A stretch of 36,415 nucleotides of DNA from Kineosporia sp. A_224 (GCF_002198655.1 NZ_MWLN01000163.1:1-36415); one strand, 5' to 3'; shown: positions 1 to 9,295, counted from the first letter of the stretch. Translations and numbers: made by a program. The notes: generated from the sequence alone by a model not told the origin.

Positions 1-41
1 GCCGGCGCAGCGGGCGGGGGCGGGCCGTCCCCCGCACCGGC
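1..41. terminator. GC-rich hairpin at left edge
   Basis: Two nested inverted repeats: GCCGG (1-5) with CCGGC (37-41), and GCGGGGG (14-20) with CCCCCGC (29-35). It lies about 150 bases beyond the stop of the minus-strand isomerase gene and has no T-tract. It could be a terminator for that transcript or for a gene left of the window. I see nothing else in 1-193. Confidence 0.22.
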
Positions 42-193
42 GTACCGCTCTGCGTGCCTGCGTCCTGCGTCCTACCGGCCGTCCTGTTCGTCATCCGGAC
101 CGATCGCTCTCCTCGCGAACCTCGTCGTCTCCCGCCGTACCGGCGGACGAGGGCTGCGACGCGGGGCCGGGGTCCGGGGTTCCGCCCGCCGCG

Positions 194-1192
194 TCAGGGC
201 GAGGGCCACCCGGCGTCGGTGACCTGGACCTCGCCGTCCGCCCCGACGACGATCTCGCCGTCCGCGTCGAGGAGGATCTCCGGGCCGCCGTCGGGCGGCA
301 CGAGCCGCTCGGGCGGCAGCGGCGGTGCACCCGGCACCCGGCCCTCGGCCGCGGCGGGGGCCGCGAGGTGCAGGCGGGCGAACGCGAGGGACTCGGCGAG
401 GTCGGACTCGCGCTCGGCCCGGGTCCGGCAGCGGCGGGTGTTCACCTCGACGACGACGCAGCCGTCCCAACCGTGCTCGGCGAGCAGCCCGAGGACGGCG
501 CCGCACGGCTGGCTGCCGCGGCCGGGCACGAGGTGCTCGTCCTTGGCGGAGCCGAGGCCGTCCGCGAGGTGCACGTGCGCGAGCCGGTCGCCGAGGTCGC
601 GGGCCATCCCGAGGCCGTCGGAGCCCGCCGTCGCGGTGTGCGAGAGGTCGAGGGTCACGTGCGAGTACGGCAGCGGCACCGGGTCCCAGCCGGGCAGGTA
701 CGCGAGGACCTCCCGGCCGCGGGCGCGCCAGGGGTACATGTTCTCGACGGCGATCTTCACGCCGGTCCGCGCGGAGATCTCGGCGACGCCCTCGACGAAC
801 CCGATCGCGTACTCGCGCTGCCAGCGGAACGGCGGGTGGACGACGACCGTCGGCGCGCCGAGCCGCTGCGCGAGCTCGCACGAGCGCTCGACCTTCGTCC
901 ACGGGTCGCGGCCCCAGACCCGCTGGGTGACGAGCAGGGTCGGGGCGTGGACGGCGAGGACGGGCATCGAGTAGTGGTCCGAGAGCCGCTGGAGGGCGGC
1001 GGCGTCCTGGGTCACCGGGTCGGGCCAGACCATGACCTCGACGCCGTCGTAGCCGAGGTCGGCGGCCATCGCGAAGGCGTCGACGCAGGTCTCCGGGTAG
1101 GCCGAGGCGGTCGACAGGGCGACGGTCGCCGCGGGCACCCGGACCGGGGCGCCGGCCGCCGGCCCGGGGCCGTCCGGGGAGTCAGGGCTCAC
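194..1192 (-). CDS. Sugar-phosphate isomerase/epimerase (AP endonuclease family 2 TIM barrel)
   Basis: A 332-residue protein of the xylose-isomerase-like TIM-barrel fold. After a short Pro/Gly/Ala-rich N-terminus come the family-type segments [33 protein letters not shown] and [12 protein letters not shown], then HVHLADG and VVVEVNTRR. Glu, His and Asp residues in these segments are the usual divalent-metal ligands. The start is GTG at 1190-1192, with GAGAGG about 6 bases upstream. It lies 63 bp downstream of ppx on the same strand and is probably co-transcribed. Mycobacterium tuberculosis has a similar arrangement (Rv0496 ppx, with the TIM-barrel Rv0498 nearby), so this looks like conserved actinobacterial synteny. 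The substrate cannot be told from sequence. The C-terminal 60 residues are low-complexity and Asp/Gly-rich. Confidence 0.85.
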   Translation of the reverse strand: MSPDSPDGPGPAAGAPVRVPAATVALSTASAYPETCVDAFAMAADLGYDGVEVMVWPDPVTQDAAALQRLSDHYSMPVLAVHAPTLLVTQRVWGRDPWTKVERSCELAQRLGAPTVVVHPPFRWQREYAIGFVEGVAEISARTGVKIAVENMYPWRARGREVLAYLPGWDPVPLPYSHVTLDLSHTATAGSDGLGMARDLGDRLAHVHLADGLGSAKDEHLVPGRGSQPCGAVLGLLAEHGWDGCVVVEVNTRRCRTRAERESDLAESLAFARLHLAAPAAAEGRVPGAPPLPPERLVPPDGGPEILLDADGEIVVGADGEVQVTDAGWPSP

Positions 1193-1255
1193 GCGGCGCC
1201 TCTCGCGGTCGACGGGCTCTGACCAGGGACCTGCATGACACCAGGTTACGGGCCG

Positions 1256-2191
1256 TCACTCTGCGGCCGTGATCGAGTCCAGCCGGCGCAGGATGACGCC
1301 CTCCCGCAGGGCCCACGGCGAGATGACGAGCTCGGGGACGCCGAGCAGGTCCATCGCGGCGTCCGCGACGAGCGCGCCGGCGAGCAGCTGCGCGGCGCGC
1401 CGGGCCGACACGCCGGGCAGCCCGGAGCGCTCCCCGGCGGACATCCGCGCCAGCTTCGGCAGCCGCTCGGCGAGCGCGGCGCGGCCGAGCGTGCGCGGCA
1501 CGTACGGCCCCTCGGCGCTCGGGGCGGCGCCGCAGACCCGGGCCAGGCTGCGGAACGTCTTGCTCGACCCGACGACGACATCGGGGGCACCGGCCTTCGT
1601 CACGTCGCGGACCACCTTCGCGACCTCCGCCCGGACGTACTTGCGGGTCGCCTTGACGTCGTCGGCGGACGGCGGGTCGCCGGCCAGTCGCTCCCGGGTC
1701 AGCCGGCCGGCGCCCAGCGGCAGCGACACCGCGACGTCCGGCAGCTCGTCGATCCCCGCGGCGACCTCGAGCGACCCGCCGCCGATGTCGAGCACGAGCA
1801 GCCGGCCGGCGGACCAGCCGTACCAGCGCCGCACCGCGAGGAACGTCAGCGCGGCCTCGTCGTCCCCGGTGAGCACCTGGAGGTCGACACCGGTCGTGGC
1901 GCGGACGTTCGCGAGCACCTCGTCGCCGTTCGGCGCCTCGCGCAGGGCGGACGTCGCGAACGCGAGCATCTGCTCGACACCCTGGTCGTCGGCGACCTCG
2001 AGGCACGAGCCGACGAACTCGACGAGGGCCTTCTCGCCCGCCCGGCCGATCCGGCCGTCGGCGAGCAGGTGCTGGGCGAGCTGCAGCTCGAGCTTGTGGG
2101 ACGTCGCCGGCATCGGCCGGGCCCCCGGGTGCGCGTCGACGACGAGCAGGTGGACGGTGTTCGATCCCACGTCGAGAACACCCAGTCGCAT
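1256..2191 (-). CDS. ppx: Exopolyphosphatase / pppGpp phosphohydrolase, Ppx/GppA family
   Basis: A 311-residue ASKHA-fold phosphatase that hydrolyses terminal phosphates of polyphosphate and/or pppGpp. Family signatures in order: N-terminal phosphate-1 motif [16 protein letters not shown] (residues 4-19), [11 protein letters not shown] with the catalytic-region segment, the phosphate-2 motif [14 protein letters not shown], and the late [16 protein letters not shown] segment. The length matches short actinobacterial Ppx proteins of about 310-330 residues and lacks the C-terminal HD domain of E. coli Ppx/GppA. I chose ATG at 2189-2191, because the open frame upstream of it is antisense to the neighbouring GNAT gene. 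A TACCGT -10-like hexamer ends 6 bases before the ATG and there is no Shine-Dalgarno sequence, which suggests a leaderless mRNA. The sugar isomerase gene follows 63 bp downstream. Confidence 0.92.
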   Translation of the reverse strand: MRLGVLDVGSNTVHLLVVDAHPGARPMPATSHKLELQLAQHLLADGRIGRAGEKALVEFVGSCLEVADDQGVEQMLAFATSALREAPNGDEVLANVRATTGVDLQVLTGDDEAALTFLAVRRWYGWSAGRLLVLDIGGGSLEVAAGIDELPDVAVSLPLGAGRLTRERLAGDPPSADDVKATRKYVRAEVAKVVRDVTKAGAPDVVVGSSKTFRSLARVCGAAPSAEGPYVPRTLGRAALAERLPKLARMSAGERSGLPGVSARRAAQLLAGALVADAAMDLLGVPELVISPWALREGVILRRLDSITAAE

Positions 2192-2197
2192 GCGGCC

Positions 2198-2203
2198 ACG
2201 GTA
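2198..2203 (-). promoter_or_regulatory. Leaderless -10 element of ppx
   Basis: On the minus strand TACCGT is followed by 6 bases and then the ATG of ppx. This matches the TAnnnT form of the housekeeping -10 box at the distance that gives a transcript starting at or next to the start codon. No convincing -35 is visible. Confidence 0.4.
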
Positions 2204-2248
2204 TCCGCCGCCCCGGAAACGGGTTGACGCCCCTCCCGGGGAGGCTGC

Positions 2249-3121
2249 TTGGGTGACCTCGTGCTGGAGCCCGTGCGCGTCCTGTCCGCCGACCACCTCG
2301 ACGCCGTCGCCGCCCTCGAGCGGGAGGTGGTCGCCGCCGACGGCGGCCGGCTCAAGCTCGAGTGGGGCACGCTGCGCAGCCGTTCCGGGGAGGACGTCGA
2401 GGACCTGCTCTGGTGGGACGGCGACCGGCTCGTGGGGTTCCTCGGCATCTACGCCTTCGGCGGGGCGTTCGGCGAGCTCGGCGGCATGGTCGCCCCGGCC
2501 GCGCGCCGGCGCGGGATCGGCACCGCCCTCGTCGACGCGGCGCTGCCGCTGTGCGCCGCGCGAGGGATCGGCAAGGTCCTCCTCGTCACGCCGCGGACGA
2601 CGCCGGCCGGCGCCGCGTTCGCGCAGGCGCGCGGCGCCGTCCTCGACCACAGCGAGCACGCCCTGCAGCTCACCGGCCCGCCCGCCGACGGCCCGCAGGA
2701 CGCGCGGATCTCGTTGCGCCCCATGCGCTCCGACGCGGCGGACGGCAGCGCGGTCGACGAGCTGCTGCGGGGCGCGTTCGGCGCGCACGGCCCGGACTTC
2801 AGCGTCGCCGACGACAGCGAGCGGTCCCGCCGGCTGCGCGCCGAGACCGTCGTCGCCGAGCGCGACGGCACCGTCGTCGGCTGCCTGCGGCTGACCCGCA
2901 CCGACGACGTCGCGGGCGTCTACGGGTTCGCCGTCCGCCCCGACCTGCAGGGGCAGGGCATCGGGCGGGACGTCCTGCGCCGCACCTGCCGGCAGGCCCT
3001 CGCCGACGGCGCGGCCCTGGTGCACCTCGAGGTCGAGGTCGCCAACGAGCGGGCGCTCGGGCTCTACACCTCGCTCGGTTTCGCCCCCGTCTCGACCGAG
3101 GACTACTTCCTCCTGCCGTGA
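2249..3121 (+). CDS. Tandem GNAT-domain N-acetyltransferase
   Basis: A 290-residue protein made of two GNAT acetyltransferase domains. Domain 1 (about 1-150) has the acetyl-CoA motif A in [21 protein letters not shown]. Domain 2 (about 153-290) has [20 protein letters not shown] (R/Q-x-x-G-x-G), then [21 protein letters not shown], the usual motif B. Two-domain GNATs include mycothiol synthase (MshD), but I do not see enough to assign that and MshD is usually nearer 300-320 residues. The acceptor is unknown. The start is uncertain: TTG at 2249 lies 4 bases after a GGGGAGG, while GTG at 2261 is in frame but 16 bases away. Divergent from ppx with only 57 bp between, so the two share a compact promoter region. 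Confidence 0.82.
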   Translation: MGDLVLEPVRVLSADHLDAVAALEREVVAADGGRLKLEWGTLRSRSGEDVEDLLWWDGDRLVGFLGIYAFGGAFGELGGMVAPAARRRGIGTALVDAALPLCAARGIGKVLLVTPRTTPAGAAFAQARGAVLDHSEHALQLTGPPADGPQDARISLRPMRSDAADGSAVDELLRGAFGAHGPDFSVADDSERSRRLRAETVVAERDGTVVGCLRLTRTDDVAGVYGFAVRPDLQGQGIGRDVLRRTCRQALADGAALVHLEVEVANERALGLYTSLGFAPVSTEDYFLLP

Positions 3122-3158
3122 CGCCGCCCTGCCGCCGCCGGGGCCGGGGCACGTCCCC

Positions 3159-3164
3159 TACGCT
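3159..3164 (+). promoter_or_regulatory. Leaderless -10 element before the cysteine-rich protein gene
   Basis: TACGCT (TAnnnT) lies 6 bases before ATG 3171. There is no Shine-Dalgarno sequence, so a leaderless transcript is likely. No -35 is evident. Confidence 0.35.
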
Positions 3165-3170
3165 GTGCGG

Positions 3171-4046
3171 ATGCCGTTGACCCCGCACGAGATCCCGCTC
3201 GACAGCGCCCGTCAGTGGGTCGAGTTCCCGGACCCGGAGGGCCCGGCGGGGCAGTCCGAGGAGAAGCCCGCCAAGACGGTCTACCGGGCCGACCTCACGT
3301 GGCTCACCTCCTCGTGGACGTGCATCTTCGGCCAGGGCTGCCACGGCATCTACAGCGAGCGCCCCGAGGACGGCTGCTGCACGCTCGGCGCGCACTTCGC
3401 CGACCGGGACGACGAGAAGCGGGTGGAGGAGCACGCGCGCCGGCTCACCCCGGAGCAGTGGCAGCTCATGCCGAAGGGCTGGGACGCAGCCGCCCCCAAG
3501 CGCTCGCAGTGGACCGAGAAGGACCCGGACGGCGCCCGCAAGACGAAGGTCGTCGACGGTGCCTGCGTCTTCCTCAACCGGCGCGGGTTCAACCCCGGCG
3601 GCTACGCGGACGGCGGCGGCTGCGCGCTGCACCTGCTCGCCCTCACCGAGGGCCGCGACCCGCTCGAGACCAAGCCGGACGTCTGCTGGCAGCTGCCGAT
3701 CCGGCGCTCGTACCGCACCGTCGAGCGCCCGGACGGCTCGGAGTACAACGAGGTGAGCATCGCCGAGTACGACCGGCGCGGCTGGGGCCCCGGCGGCCAC
3801 GACCTCGACTGGTACTGCACGGGCAACGCCGAGGCCCACGTCGGGCGCGAGCCCGTCTACAAGAGCCTGCGCAACGAGCTCGTCGAGCTCATCGGGCTGC
3901 CCGCCTACGAGGTGCTCGCCCGGCACTGCGAGCAGCTCCTCGGCTCCCGCAGGCTGCTCCCGCTCAGCGTCCACCCGGCCACCGAGGCGGCCCGCGCGGC
4001 GTCCGCGAAGCGGCGCGCCGGCTCCAAGGACGTCCGCACGGACTGA
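3171..4046 (+). CDS. Conserved cysteine-rich protein, possibly YkgJ-like metal/Fe-S cluster protein
   Basis: A 291-residue soluble protein that I do not recognise by name. It has an ordered set of cysteines: C51 and C57 in [13 protein letters not shown], the pair C69-C70, C132 in [12 protein letters not shown]151 in GGGCALH and C172 in DVCWQLP. The layout (Cys cluster with a CC pair, then C-x-FL, then C before a P) recalls the YkgJ/UPF0153 cysteine-cluster proteins thought to bind Fe-S or zinc; that link is inference. It ends in a Lys/Arg-rich tail. Start ATG 3171 fits the -10 at 3159; an in-frame GTG at 3165 is the alternative. The methyltransferase gene follows after 25 bases, so the two are probably co-transcribed. 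Confidence 0.8.
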   Translation: MPLTPHEIPLDSARQWVEFPDPEGPAGQSEEKPAKTVYRADLTWLTSSWTCIFGQGCHGIYSERPEDGCCTLGAHFADRDDEKRVEEHARRLTPEQWQLMPKGWDAAAPKRSQWTEKDPDGARKTKVVDGACVFLNRRGFNPGGYADGGGCALHLLALTEGRDPLETKPDVCWQLPIRRSYRTVERPDGSEYNEVSIAEYDRRGWGPGGHDLDWYCTGNAEAHVGREPVYKSLRNELVELIGLPAYEVLARHCEQLLGSRRLLPLSVHPATEAARAASAKRRAGSKDVRTD

Positions 4047-4071
4047 CCGCCGGACGGACAGGCAGAACGAC

Positions 4072-4758
4072 ATGACCGACGCCGTGAAGAGCCCGAACAT
4101 CTGGGACCACCCCGAGGTCTACGAGATCGAGAACCGCGGCGTCGACCCGGACGGCGTCATCGAGGCCGCGATGCGCGAGGTGCACGACTGGGCCGGGGGT
4201 GTCGTGCTCGACCTCGGCTGCGGCAGCGGGTTCCACCTGCCCCGGTTCGCGGCGACCGCGCGGCAGGTCGTCGGCGTCGAGCCGCACCCGCCGCTCGTCG
4301 CGCTGGCCCGCCGGCGCACCCGCGCGCTGCGCCACGTGGAGGTCAGGGCCGGGTCGGCGCAGCGCGTGCCGCTGCCCGACCGCAGCGTGGACGTCGTCCA
4401 CGCCCGCTGGGCGTACTTCTTCGGGCCCGGCTGCGAGCCGGGGCTGCGCGAGCTCGGGCGGGTCGTGCGCCGCGGCGGCACCGCGTTCGTCATCGACAAC
4501 GACGCGACCCGCTCGACGTTCGGCGGCTGGTTCCGGCGGGCGCTTCCGACGTACGACCCCGTTGCGGTGGAACGGTTCTGGGCGTTCCAGGGCTGGACGC
4601 GCCGCAGCCTCGACATCCGCTGGGAGCACGCGAGCCGGGCAGACTTCGAGGCCGTCGTCCGGATCGAGTTCGCCCCCGAGCACGCCGACCGGATCCTCGC
4701 CGAGCACCCCGGCACGGGGGTCGACTACGCGGTCAACCTGCTGCACCGGACGTACTGA
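4072..4758 (+). CDS. Class I SAM-dependent methyltransferase
   Basis: A 228-residue Rossmann-fold methyltransferase. SAM-binding motif I is VVLDLGCGSGFHLPRF (about residues 43-58), followed by the acidic residue at the end of strand 2 in VVGVEPHPPLV. Later segments are VEVRAGSAQRVPLPDRSVDVVHARW (motifs II/III of Methyltransf_11-like proteins) and LGRVVRRGGTAFVIDND. The substrate is unknown. It resembles ubiquinone/menaquinone-biosynthesis-type small-molecule methyltransferases in layout only. ATG start; a weak purine-rich stretch (GGACAGG) lies about 13 bases upstream. It follows the cysteine-rich gene by 25 bases. Confidence 0.85.
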   Translation: MTDAVKSPNIWDHPEVYEIENRGVDPDGVIEAAMREVHDWAGGVVLDLGCGSGFHLPRFAATARQVVGVEPHPPLVALARRRTRALRHVEVRAGSAQRVPLPDRSVDVVHARWAYFFGPGCEPGLRELGRVVRRGGTAFVIDNDATRSTFGGWFRRALPTYDPVAVERFWAFQGWTRRSLDIRWEHASRADFEAVVRIEFAPEHADRILAEHPGTGVDYAVNLLHRTY

Positions 4759-4829
4759 GCCGCGGCCCGAGCGGCTGTTCGGCGACCGGCCGCGCGGCAG
4801 GGTCGCGCACAGGGCCGACGTGGAGGATC

Positions 4830-5216
4830 GTGGAGGGCATGTCCACCACATCCACGTCCAAGGGCACCGGGCCCGCCACGCAGCGCGACCCGGAGAACAG
4901 GGCCCAGGCCCCCATCCGCTGGCCGAAGGCCGACGCGACGACCATCGGTGCCGTCACCGTCTGGGCGCTCGGCCTCGTCGTCGCCCTCGCCGTCCCGGCG
5001 CTCATCGTCTCCCCGGGCAGCCGGGGCGCCGACCCGAGCGACATCTGGACGGCGTTCGCGATCAGCGTCGTCGGCTCCGCGATCGTGCTGTTCTCGATGG
5101 CCTTCCTCTGGCGCCGCAAGGGCGAGGCGGGGCTGCTCATCCTCGGCCTCGTCCCGGCTTTCGCGACCGTCTCGGGCGGGATCATCTTCGCCACGACGAT
5201 GCTCTCGCGGGGCTGA
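4830..5216 (+). CDS. Small three-TM membrane protein
   Basis: A 128-residue protein of unknown function. The hydrophilic N-terminus (about 35 residues, Thr/Ser then charged) should lie in the cytoplasm. Three hydrophobic segments follow at about residues 37-60 (TIGAVTVWALGLVVALAVPA), 73-93 (FAISVVGSAIVLFSMAFLW) and 99-122 (GLLILGLVPAFATVSGGIIF). The WRRKGE loop between segments 2 and 3 is positively charged. GTG at 4830 has GGAGG only 3 bases upstream. In-frame ATG at 4839 has the same GGAGG at 12 bases, so the true start could be either. Confidence 0.65.
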   Translation: MEGMSTTSTSKGTGPATQRDPENRAQAPIRWPKADATTIGAVTVWALGLVVALAVPALIVSPGSRGADPSDIWTAFAISVVGSAIVLFSMAFLWRRKGEAGLLILGLVPAFATVSGGIIFATTMLSRG

Positions 5217-5341
5217 CCACCGGCTCCACGGCCGACCCGGTCGGCCCGACGACCCCGGCGGCGGGCTCACGCTCGGTGAGCCCGCCCCGGGACCGGTACG
5301 CCCGGACCGCCCCTGGCCGGTCACCGGACGTCGGTGGCACA

Positions 5342-6484
5342 GTGACGCCCGTGACGCTCCCCCGGGCCGCCCGCGCCGCCGCCGGCGCCGTCCTCGCCTC
5401 GGCGGCCTGCCTCGCGCTCGCGGCCTGCGGCACGACCGAGGCGTTCACCGCGCCTGCACCGTCCGGACCCGTGACCGCCAGCGCGGCACCGACGGCCGCC
5501 GCGTCGTCCGCCGCACCCACCTCGTCCGCGCCGTCAGCGACGGGCGGGACCGGCACCGTGACCGCGACCGTCGGAGCGGGACGCTCGACCCGGGCCCCCG
5601 CCCGCGCCCTCGGCGGGCTCGGCCCCGGCGCGAGCCTGGCGGGCCTGCGCCTGTTCCCGGCGTCGAACGCCTGGAACACCCGGGTCGACGGCGCACCCGT
5701 CGACCCGCGCTCGGCGACGCTCATCGCGTCGATCGGGGCCGGCGACCGGCTGCACCCCGACTTCGGCGCGAACTGGGACGGCGGGCCGTTCGGGATCCCC
5801 TACGTCGTCGTCGCCGGGACGCAGGCGAAGGTGCCGGTGCGCTTCGAGTACGCCGACGAGAGCGACCGCGGGCCGTACCCGGTGCCGCGCAACGCCCCGG
5901 TCGAGGGCGGCGCCGCCGCGGACGGCGACCGGCACGTCATCGTCGTCGACCGCGACCACCAGCGGCTCTACGAGCTGTACGCGGCCTACCCCGTCGACGG
6001 CGGGCGGTCCTGGCGGGCCGGCTCGGGCGCCGTCTTCGACCTGCGCACCGGCGCCTCCCGCCCTGCCGGCTGGACGAGCGCGGACGCCGCGGGGCTGCCG
6101 ATCCTGCCCGGCCTGGTGCGCTACGACGAGGTCCGGGCGGGGCGGATCGACCACGCGCTGCGGTTCACCGTGAGCCGTACCCGCAAGGGCTACGTCGCCC
6201 CGGCCCGGCACTGGGCCAGCAGCGACCCGAGCGCGGCGCTGCCGCCGATGGGGATGCGGGTGCGGCTCAAGGCCTCGTTCGACGTCTCGAAGTACCCGCC
6301 GCAGGCCCGCGTCGTCCTCGTCGCGCTGCAGCGCTACGGGATGATCGTCGCGGACAACGGCAGCGACTGGTACCTGTCCGGGGCGCCCGACCGGCGCTGG
6401 GACGACGAGCAGCTCAATGCCCTGAAGAACGTGCCGGGCAGCGCGTTCGAGGTCGTCCGGATGGGCCCGGTCACGACCCGCTGA
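5342..6484 (+). CDS. Secreted lipoprotein of unknown function
   Basis: About 380 residues. The N-terminus is a lipoprotein signal: a few Arg, an Ala/Leu-rich core and the lipobox LALAAC with Cys29 (an earlier ASAAC Cys23 is possible). An Ala/Ser/Thr/Pro-rich linker of about 75 residues follows. The mature domain begins near LRLFPASNAWNTRVDG and contains HPDFGANWDGGPFGIPYVVV, DRHVIVVDRDHQRLYELYAAY, HALRFTVSRTRKGYVAP and YGMIVADNGSDWYLSGAPD. I recognise the layout as that of an uncharacterised secreted bacterial family and assign no activity. The start is GTG 5342 or GTG 5351; neither has a clear RBS. Confidence 0.75.
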   Translation: MTPVTLPRAARAAAGAVLASAACLALAACGTTEAFTAPAPSGPVTASAAPTAAASSAAPTSSAPSATGGTGTVTATVGAGRSTRAPARALGGLGPGASLAGLRLFPASNAWNTRVDGAPVDPRSATLIASIGAGDRLHPDFGANWDGGPFGIPYVVVAGTQAKVPVRFEYADESDRGPYPVPRNAPVEGGAAADGDRHVIVVDRDHQRLYELYAAYPVDGGRSWRAGSGAVFDLRTGASRPAGWTSADAAGLPILPGLVRYDEVRAGRIDHALRFTVSRTRKGYVAPARHWASSDPSAALPPMGMRVRLKASFDVSKYPPQARVVLVALQRYGMIVADNGSDWYLSGAPDRRWDDEQLNALKNVPGSAFEVVRMGPVTTR

Positions 6485-6492
6485 CCGTCCTT

Positions 6493-6508
6493 CCCGCGGC
6501 TGCGCGGG
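6493..6508. terminator. Short hairpin after lipoprotein gene
   Basis: CCCGCG-GCTG-CGCGGG, a 6-bp perfect stem with a 4-base loop, 9 bases after the lipoprotein stop and ahead of radA. There is no T-tract, so it is a weak terminator candidate. Confidence 0.3.
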
Positions 6509-6540
6509 CAGACCGCGGGCCGGTTGTCGGCCCTCTGGTC

Positions 6541-6546
6541 TAGGTT
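6541..6546 (+). promoter_or_regulatory. Leaderless -10 element of radA
   Basis: TAGGTT ends 7 bases before the GTG start of radA. It fits TAnnnT at leaderless spacing. A TTGTCG lies upstream at 6524-6529, but the 11-base spacer is too short for a normal -35. Confidence 0.4.
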
Positions 6547-6553
6547 CGCGGAC

Positions 6554-7987
6554 GTGACGACAGCAGCGGGCCCGGGGCGCGGGGCGGCGGGGAGCAGGCA
6601 GGCGGCCAAGGCCGCCGCGAAGACCGCGCGCGACGCCCGGCCGACGTTCCGCTGCGGCGAGTGCGGCTGGACGTCGACCCGCTGGGTCGGGCGCTGCGGC
6701 GAGTGCCAGGCGTGGGGCACCCTCGAGGAGGCCGGTGGCGGCGGCACCGCCGGGGTCACCCAGGCGAGGAACGCCGCCGTCCCGGCGCAGCCGATCGGCG
6801 AGGTCGAGGCCTCGCACGCGGCGACCTGGGCCAGCGGCGTCGACGAGCTCGACCGGGTGCTCGGCGGCGGCATCGTCAGCGGCGCCGTCGTCCTGCTCGC
6901 GGGCGAGCCCGGCACCGGCAAGTCGACCCTCCTGCTCGACGTCGCGTCGCGTGCCGCCTCGCACGGGCGCACCGTCCTCTACATCACCGGCGAGGAGTCG
7001 GCGGCCCAGGTACGGCTGCGGGCCGAGCGGATCGGGGCACTGCGACCTCGGCTGCTGCTGGCCGCCGAGACCGACCTGTCGACCGTGCTCGGCCACGTCG
7101 AGCAGTGCTCGCCGGACCTGCTCGTCGTCGACTCGGTGCAGACCATCGCGAGCGACGCCGTCGACGGCACGCCGGGCAACGTCGGCCAGGTCCGCGAGGT
7201 CGCGGCCTCCCTGATCCGGGTCGCCAAGGCCCGCGGGATGGCCACCCTGCTCGTCGGCCACGTGACGAAGGACGGCTCGATCGCCGGTCCGCGCGTGCTC
7301 GAGCACCTCGTCGACGTCGTCTGCCAGTTCGAGGGCGACCGGCACTCCCGGCTGCGGCTGCTGCGCGCGGTGAAGAACCGCTACGGGCCGACCGACGAGG
7401 TCGGCTGCTTCGACCTGTCGGACACCGGCATCGTCGGGCTGCCCGACCCGAGCGGGCTGTTCATCTCCCGGCGCGGGGCGGCGGTCGCCGGGACGGCGGT
7501 CACCGTCGCGCTCGAGGGGCGCCGCCCGCTCGTCGCCGAGGTGCAGGCCCTCGTCGCGGCGTCGACGACGCCGAACCCGCGACGCGCGACGTCCGGGCTG
7601 GACGCCTCCCGGGTCGCGATGGCGCTCGCCGTCCTCGACAAGCGGGCCGGGCTCGGGGTCTCCGGCAAGGACGTCTACGTCGCGACCGTCGGCGGCGTAC
7701 GGCTCACCGAGCCGTCGGCCGACCTCGCTGTCTGCCTGGCCGTGGCGAGCAGCAGCTACGACGCGCCGCTCGTGCCGGGGCTCGTCGCCATCGGCGAGGT
7801 GGGCCTCGCGGGCGAGGTGCGCCGGGTGGCCGGGGTCGGCCGCCGGCTCGCGGAGGCCGCCCGGCTCGGCTTCGACAAGGCGATCGTGCCGGCCGGCACC
7901 GACGACGCCGCGCCCGACGGGATGGTCGTCCTCGAGGTCGAGGACGTCGGGTCGGCGTACCTCAGAGCGACGGCAGGGCGGGGCTGA
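6554..7987 (+). CDS. radA: DNA repair protein RadA (Sms)
   Basis: A 477-residue RecA-like ATPase with a Lon-protease-like C-terminal domain; it promotes branch migration of recombination intermediates. Visible in order: C4 zinc finger Cys34/37/48/51 (CGECGWTSTRWVGRCGEC), Walker A GEPGTGKST (117-125), Walker B LLVVD (189-193), the RadA-specific KNRYG motif (274-278) and a Lon-like region with the usual VATVGGVRLTEPSADLAVCLA segment. Start GTG 6554 is chosen because it follows the TAGGTT -10 directly and gives a typical short basic N-terminus. radA followed by disA is the standard actinobacterial order. In Bacillus, RadA binds DisA and restrains c-di-AMP synthesis, so the link may be functional as well as positional. 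Confidence 0.96.
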   Translation: MTTAAGPGRGAAGSRQAAKAAAKTARDARPTFRCGECGWTSTRWVGRCGECQAWGTLEEAGGGGTAGVTQARNAAVPAQPIGEVEASHAATWASGVDELDRVLGGGIVSGAVVLLAGEPGTGKSTLLLDVASRAASHGRTVLYITGEESAAQVRLRAERIGALRPRLLLAAETDLSTVLGHVEQCSPDLLVVDSVQTIASDAVDGTPGNVGQVREVAASLIRVAKARGMATLLVGHVTKDGSIAGPRVLEHLVDVVCQFEGDRHSRLRLLRAVKNRYGPTDEVGCFDLSDTGIVGLPDPSGLFISRRGAAVAGTAVTVALEGRRPLVAEVQALVAASTTPNPRRATSGLDASRVAMALAVLDKRAGLGVSGKDVYVATVGGVRLTEPSADLAVCLAVASSSYDAPLVPGLVAIGEVGLAGEVRRVAGVGRRLAEAARLGFDKAIVPAGTDDAAPDGMVVLEVEDVGSAYLRATAGRG

Positions 7988-8030
7988 CCGCACCCCGCGG
8001 CCGGTTCCCGTGCAGGTGCACATGCAGGGT

Positions 8031-8046
8031 GGCGAGGCGCCTCGCC
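8031..8046. terminator. 16-bp perfect palindrome after radA
   Basis: GGCGAGGCGCCTCGCC is fully self-complementary and lies 44 bases after the radA stop, in the 225-bp radA-disA gap. It could fold into a small hairpin and act as a terminator, or be a protein site. No T-tract follows. Confidence 0.3.
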
Positions 8047-8139
8047 CAGCGGTCCCGGCGGGCGTCGTCGCAGGTCGCACGGGGTGAGGGTCTCGTCACG
8101 GCACGCCCTCACGTGACCGCATCGGGGCCTTCGCGCCGA

Positions 8140-8145
8140 TACACT
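8140..8145 (+). promoter_or_regulatory. Candidate -10 of a disA promoter
   Basis: TACACT matches TAnnnT well and stands about 70 bases before the disA start, which would give a leader of about 60 bases. The -35 region is poor; a GTGACC at 8113 is 21 bases away. disA may therefore have its own promoter besides readthrough from radA. Confidence 0.3.
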
Positions 8146-8212
8146 TCCCCCTGACCGGAGGTCGCGGAGCTGTCGCGCGGCCTGACGCCGATCGCCGTGG
8201 GGGTATCTCGTC

Positions 8213-9295
8213 GTGGCACCAGATCGCTCCCCCGAGGAGCTGCTGCGCGCCACTCTGGCCGCCGTGGCCCCGGGTACCGAGCTGCGGGACGGGCTCGAGC
8301 GCATCCTGCGCGGCCGGACCGGCGCGCTCATCGTCCTCGGGCACGACCGCACCGTCGAGGACGTCTGCACGGGCGGCTTCGTCCTGGACGTCGAGTTCTC
8401 CGCGACGCGTCTTCGCGAGCTCGCGAAGATGGACGGCGCGATCGTCACCGACACCGCGCTGACCCGGCTGCTGCGGGCCGCCGTCCAGCTCGTCCCCGAC
8501 TCGTCCATCGAGACGAGCGAGTCCGGCACCCGGCACCGCACCGCCGAGCGGGTCGCGAAGCAGACCGGCTTCCCGGTGATCTCCGTCAGCCAGTCGATGC
8601 GGATCGTCGCGCTCTACGTCGGCGGCCTGCGCTACGTCCTCGAGGGCTCCGACGCGATCCTCGCCAAGGCGAACCAGGCGCTCGCGACGCTCGAGCGCTA
8701 CAAGGCGCGCCTCGACGAGGTGACAGGCACGCTCTCGGCGCTCGAGATCGAGGACCTCGTGACGGTCCGCGACGTCTCCATCGTCGTCCAGCGCCTCGAG
8801 ATGGTCCGCCGGATCTCCACCGAGATCGCGCACTACGTCGTCGAGCTCGGCACCGACGGCCGGCTGCTGTCGCTGCAGCTCGACGAGCTCATCGGCGGGG
8901 TGAGCCCCGACCGCGAGCTCGTCATCCGGGACTACATCGACGCCGCCCGCAGCGACCGCACCGTCTGGGAGCTCCTCGACGACGTCGCCCAGATCCCGTC
9001 GACCGAGCTCGTCGACCTCGCGCTCGTCGCACGGGTCCTCGGCTTCTCGACCGGCGGCGAGGCGCTCGACGCCGCCGTCAGCCCCAAGGGCTACCGGCTG
9101 CTCAACAAGGTCCCGCGACTGCCCCCGACGATCATGGAGCGGCTCGTCGACCACTTCGGCGACCTCCAGAAGCTCCTCGCGGCGAACCTCGACGACCTCA
9201 TGACCGTCGAGGGCGTCGGCGAGCAGCGCGCCCGCGCCGTCCGCGAGGGCCTGTCCCGCCTCGCCGAGTCGAGCATCCTCGAGCGCTACGTCTGA
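8213..9295 (+). CDS. disA: Diadenylate cyclase DisA (DNA integrity scanning protein)
   Basis: A 360-residue enzyme that joins two ATP to c-di-AMP and scans DNA for branched structures as an octamer. The DAC domain (about 1-140) carries the DGA motif (74-76) and the RHR motif within SGTRHRTAE (104-112), both needed for catalysis. A helical linker follows, and then a C-terminal HhH/RuvA-like DNA-binding domain ending in [19 protein letters not shown]. The length is that of the family. GTG start; no good Shine-Dalgarno sequence. It sits downstream of radA as usual, but the next gene is not mutY: a toxin-antitoxin pair intervenes. Confidence 0.96.
   Translation: MAPDRSPEELLRATLAAVAPGTELRDGLERILRGRTGALIVLGHDRTVEDVCTGGFVLDVEFSATRLRELAKMDGAIVTDTALTRLLRAAVQLVPDSSIETSESGTRHRTAERVAKQTGFPVISVSQSMRIVALYVGGLRYVLEGSDAILAKANQALATLERYKARLDEVTGTLSALEIEDLVTVRDVSIVVQRLEMVRRISTEIAHYVVELGTDGRLLSLQLDELIGGVSPDRELVIRDYIDAARSDRTVWELLDDVAQIPSTELVDLALVARVLGFSTGGEALDAAVSPKGYRLLNKVPRLPPTIMERLVDHFGDLQKLLAANLDDLMTVEGVGEQRARAVREGLSRLAESSILERYV

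Noticed and set aside
7988-8212. A c-di-AMP riboswitch (ydaO type) in front of disA
   Set aside because: None of the conserved ydaO core is apparent; the region shows only a 16-bp palindrome and a GTGAGGG/CCCTCAC inverted repeat.
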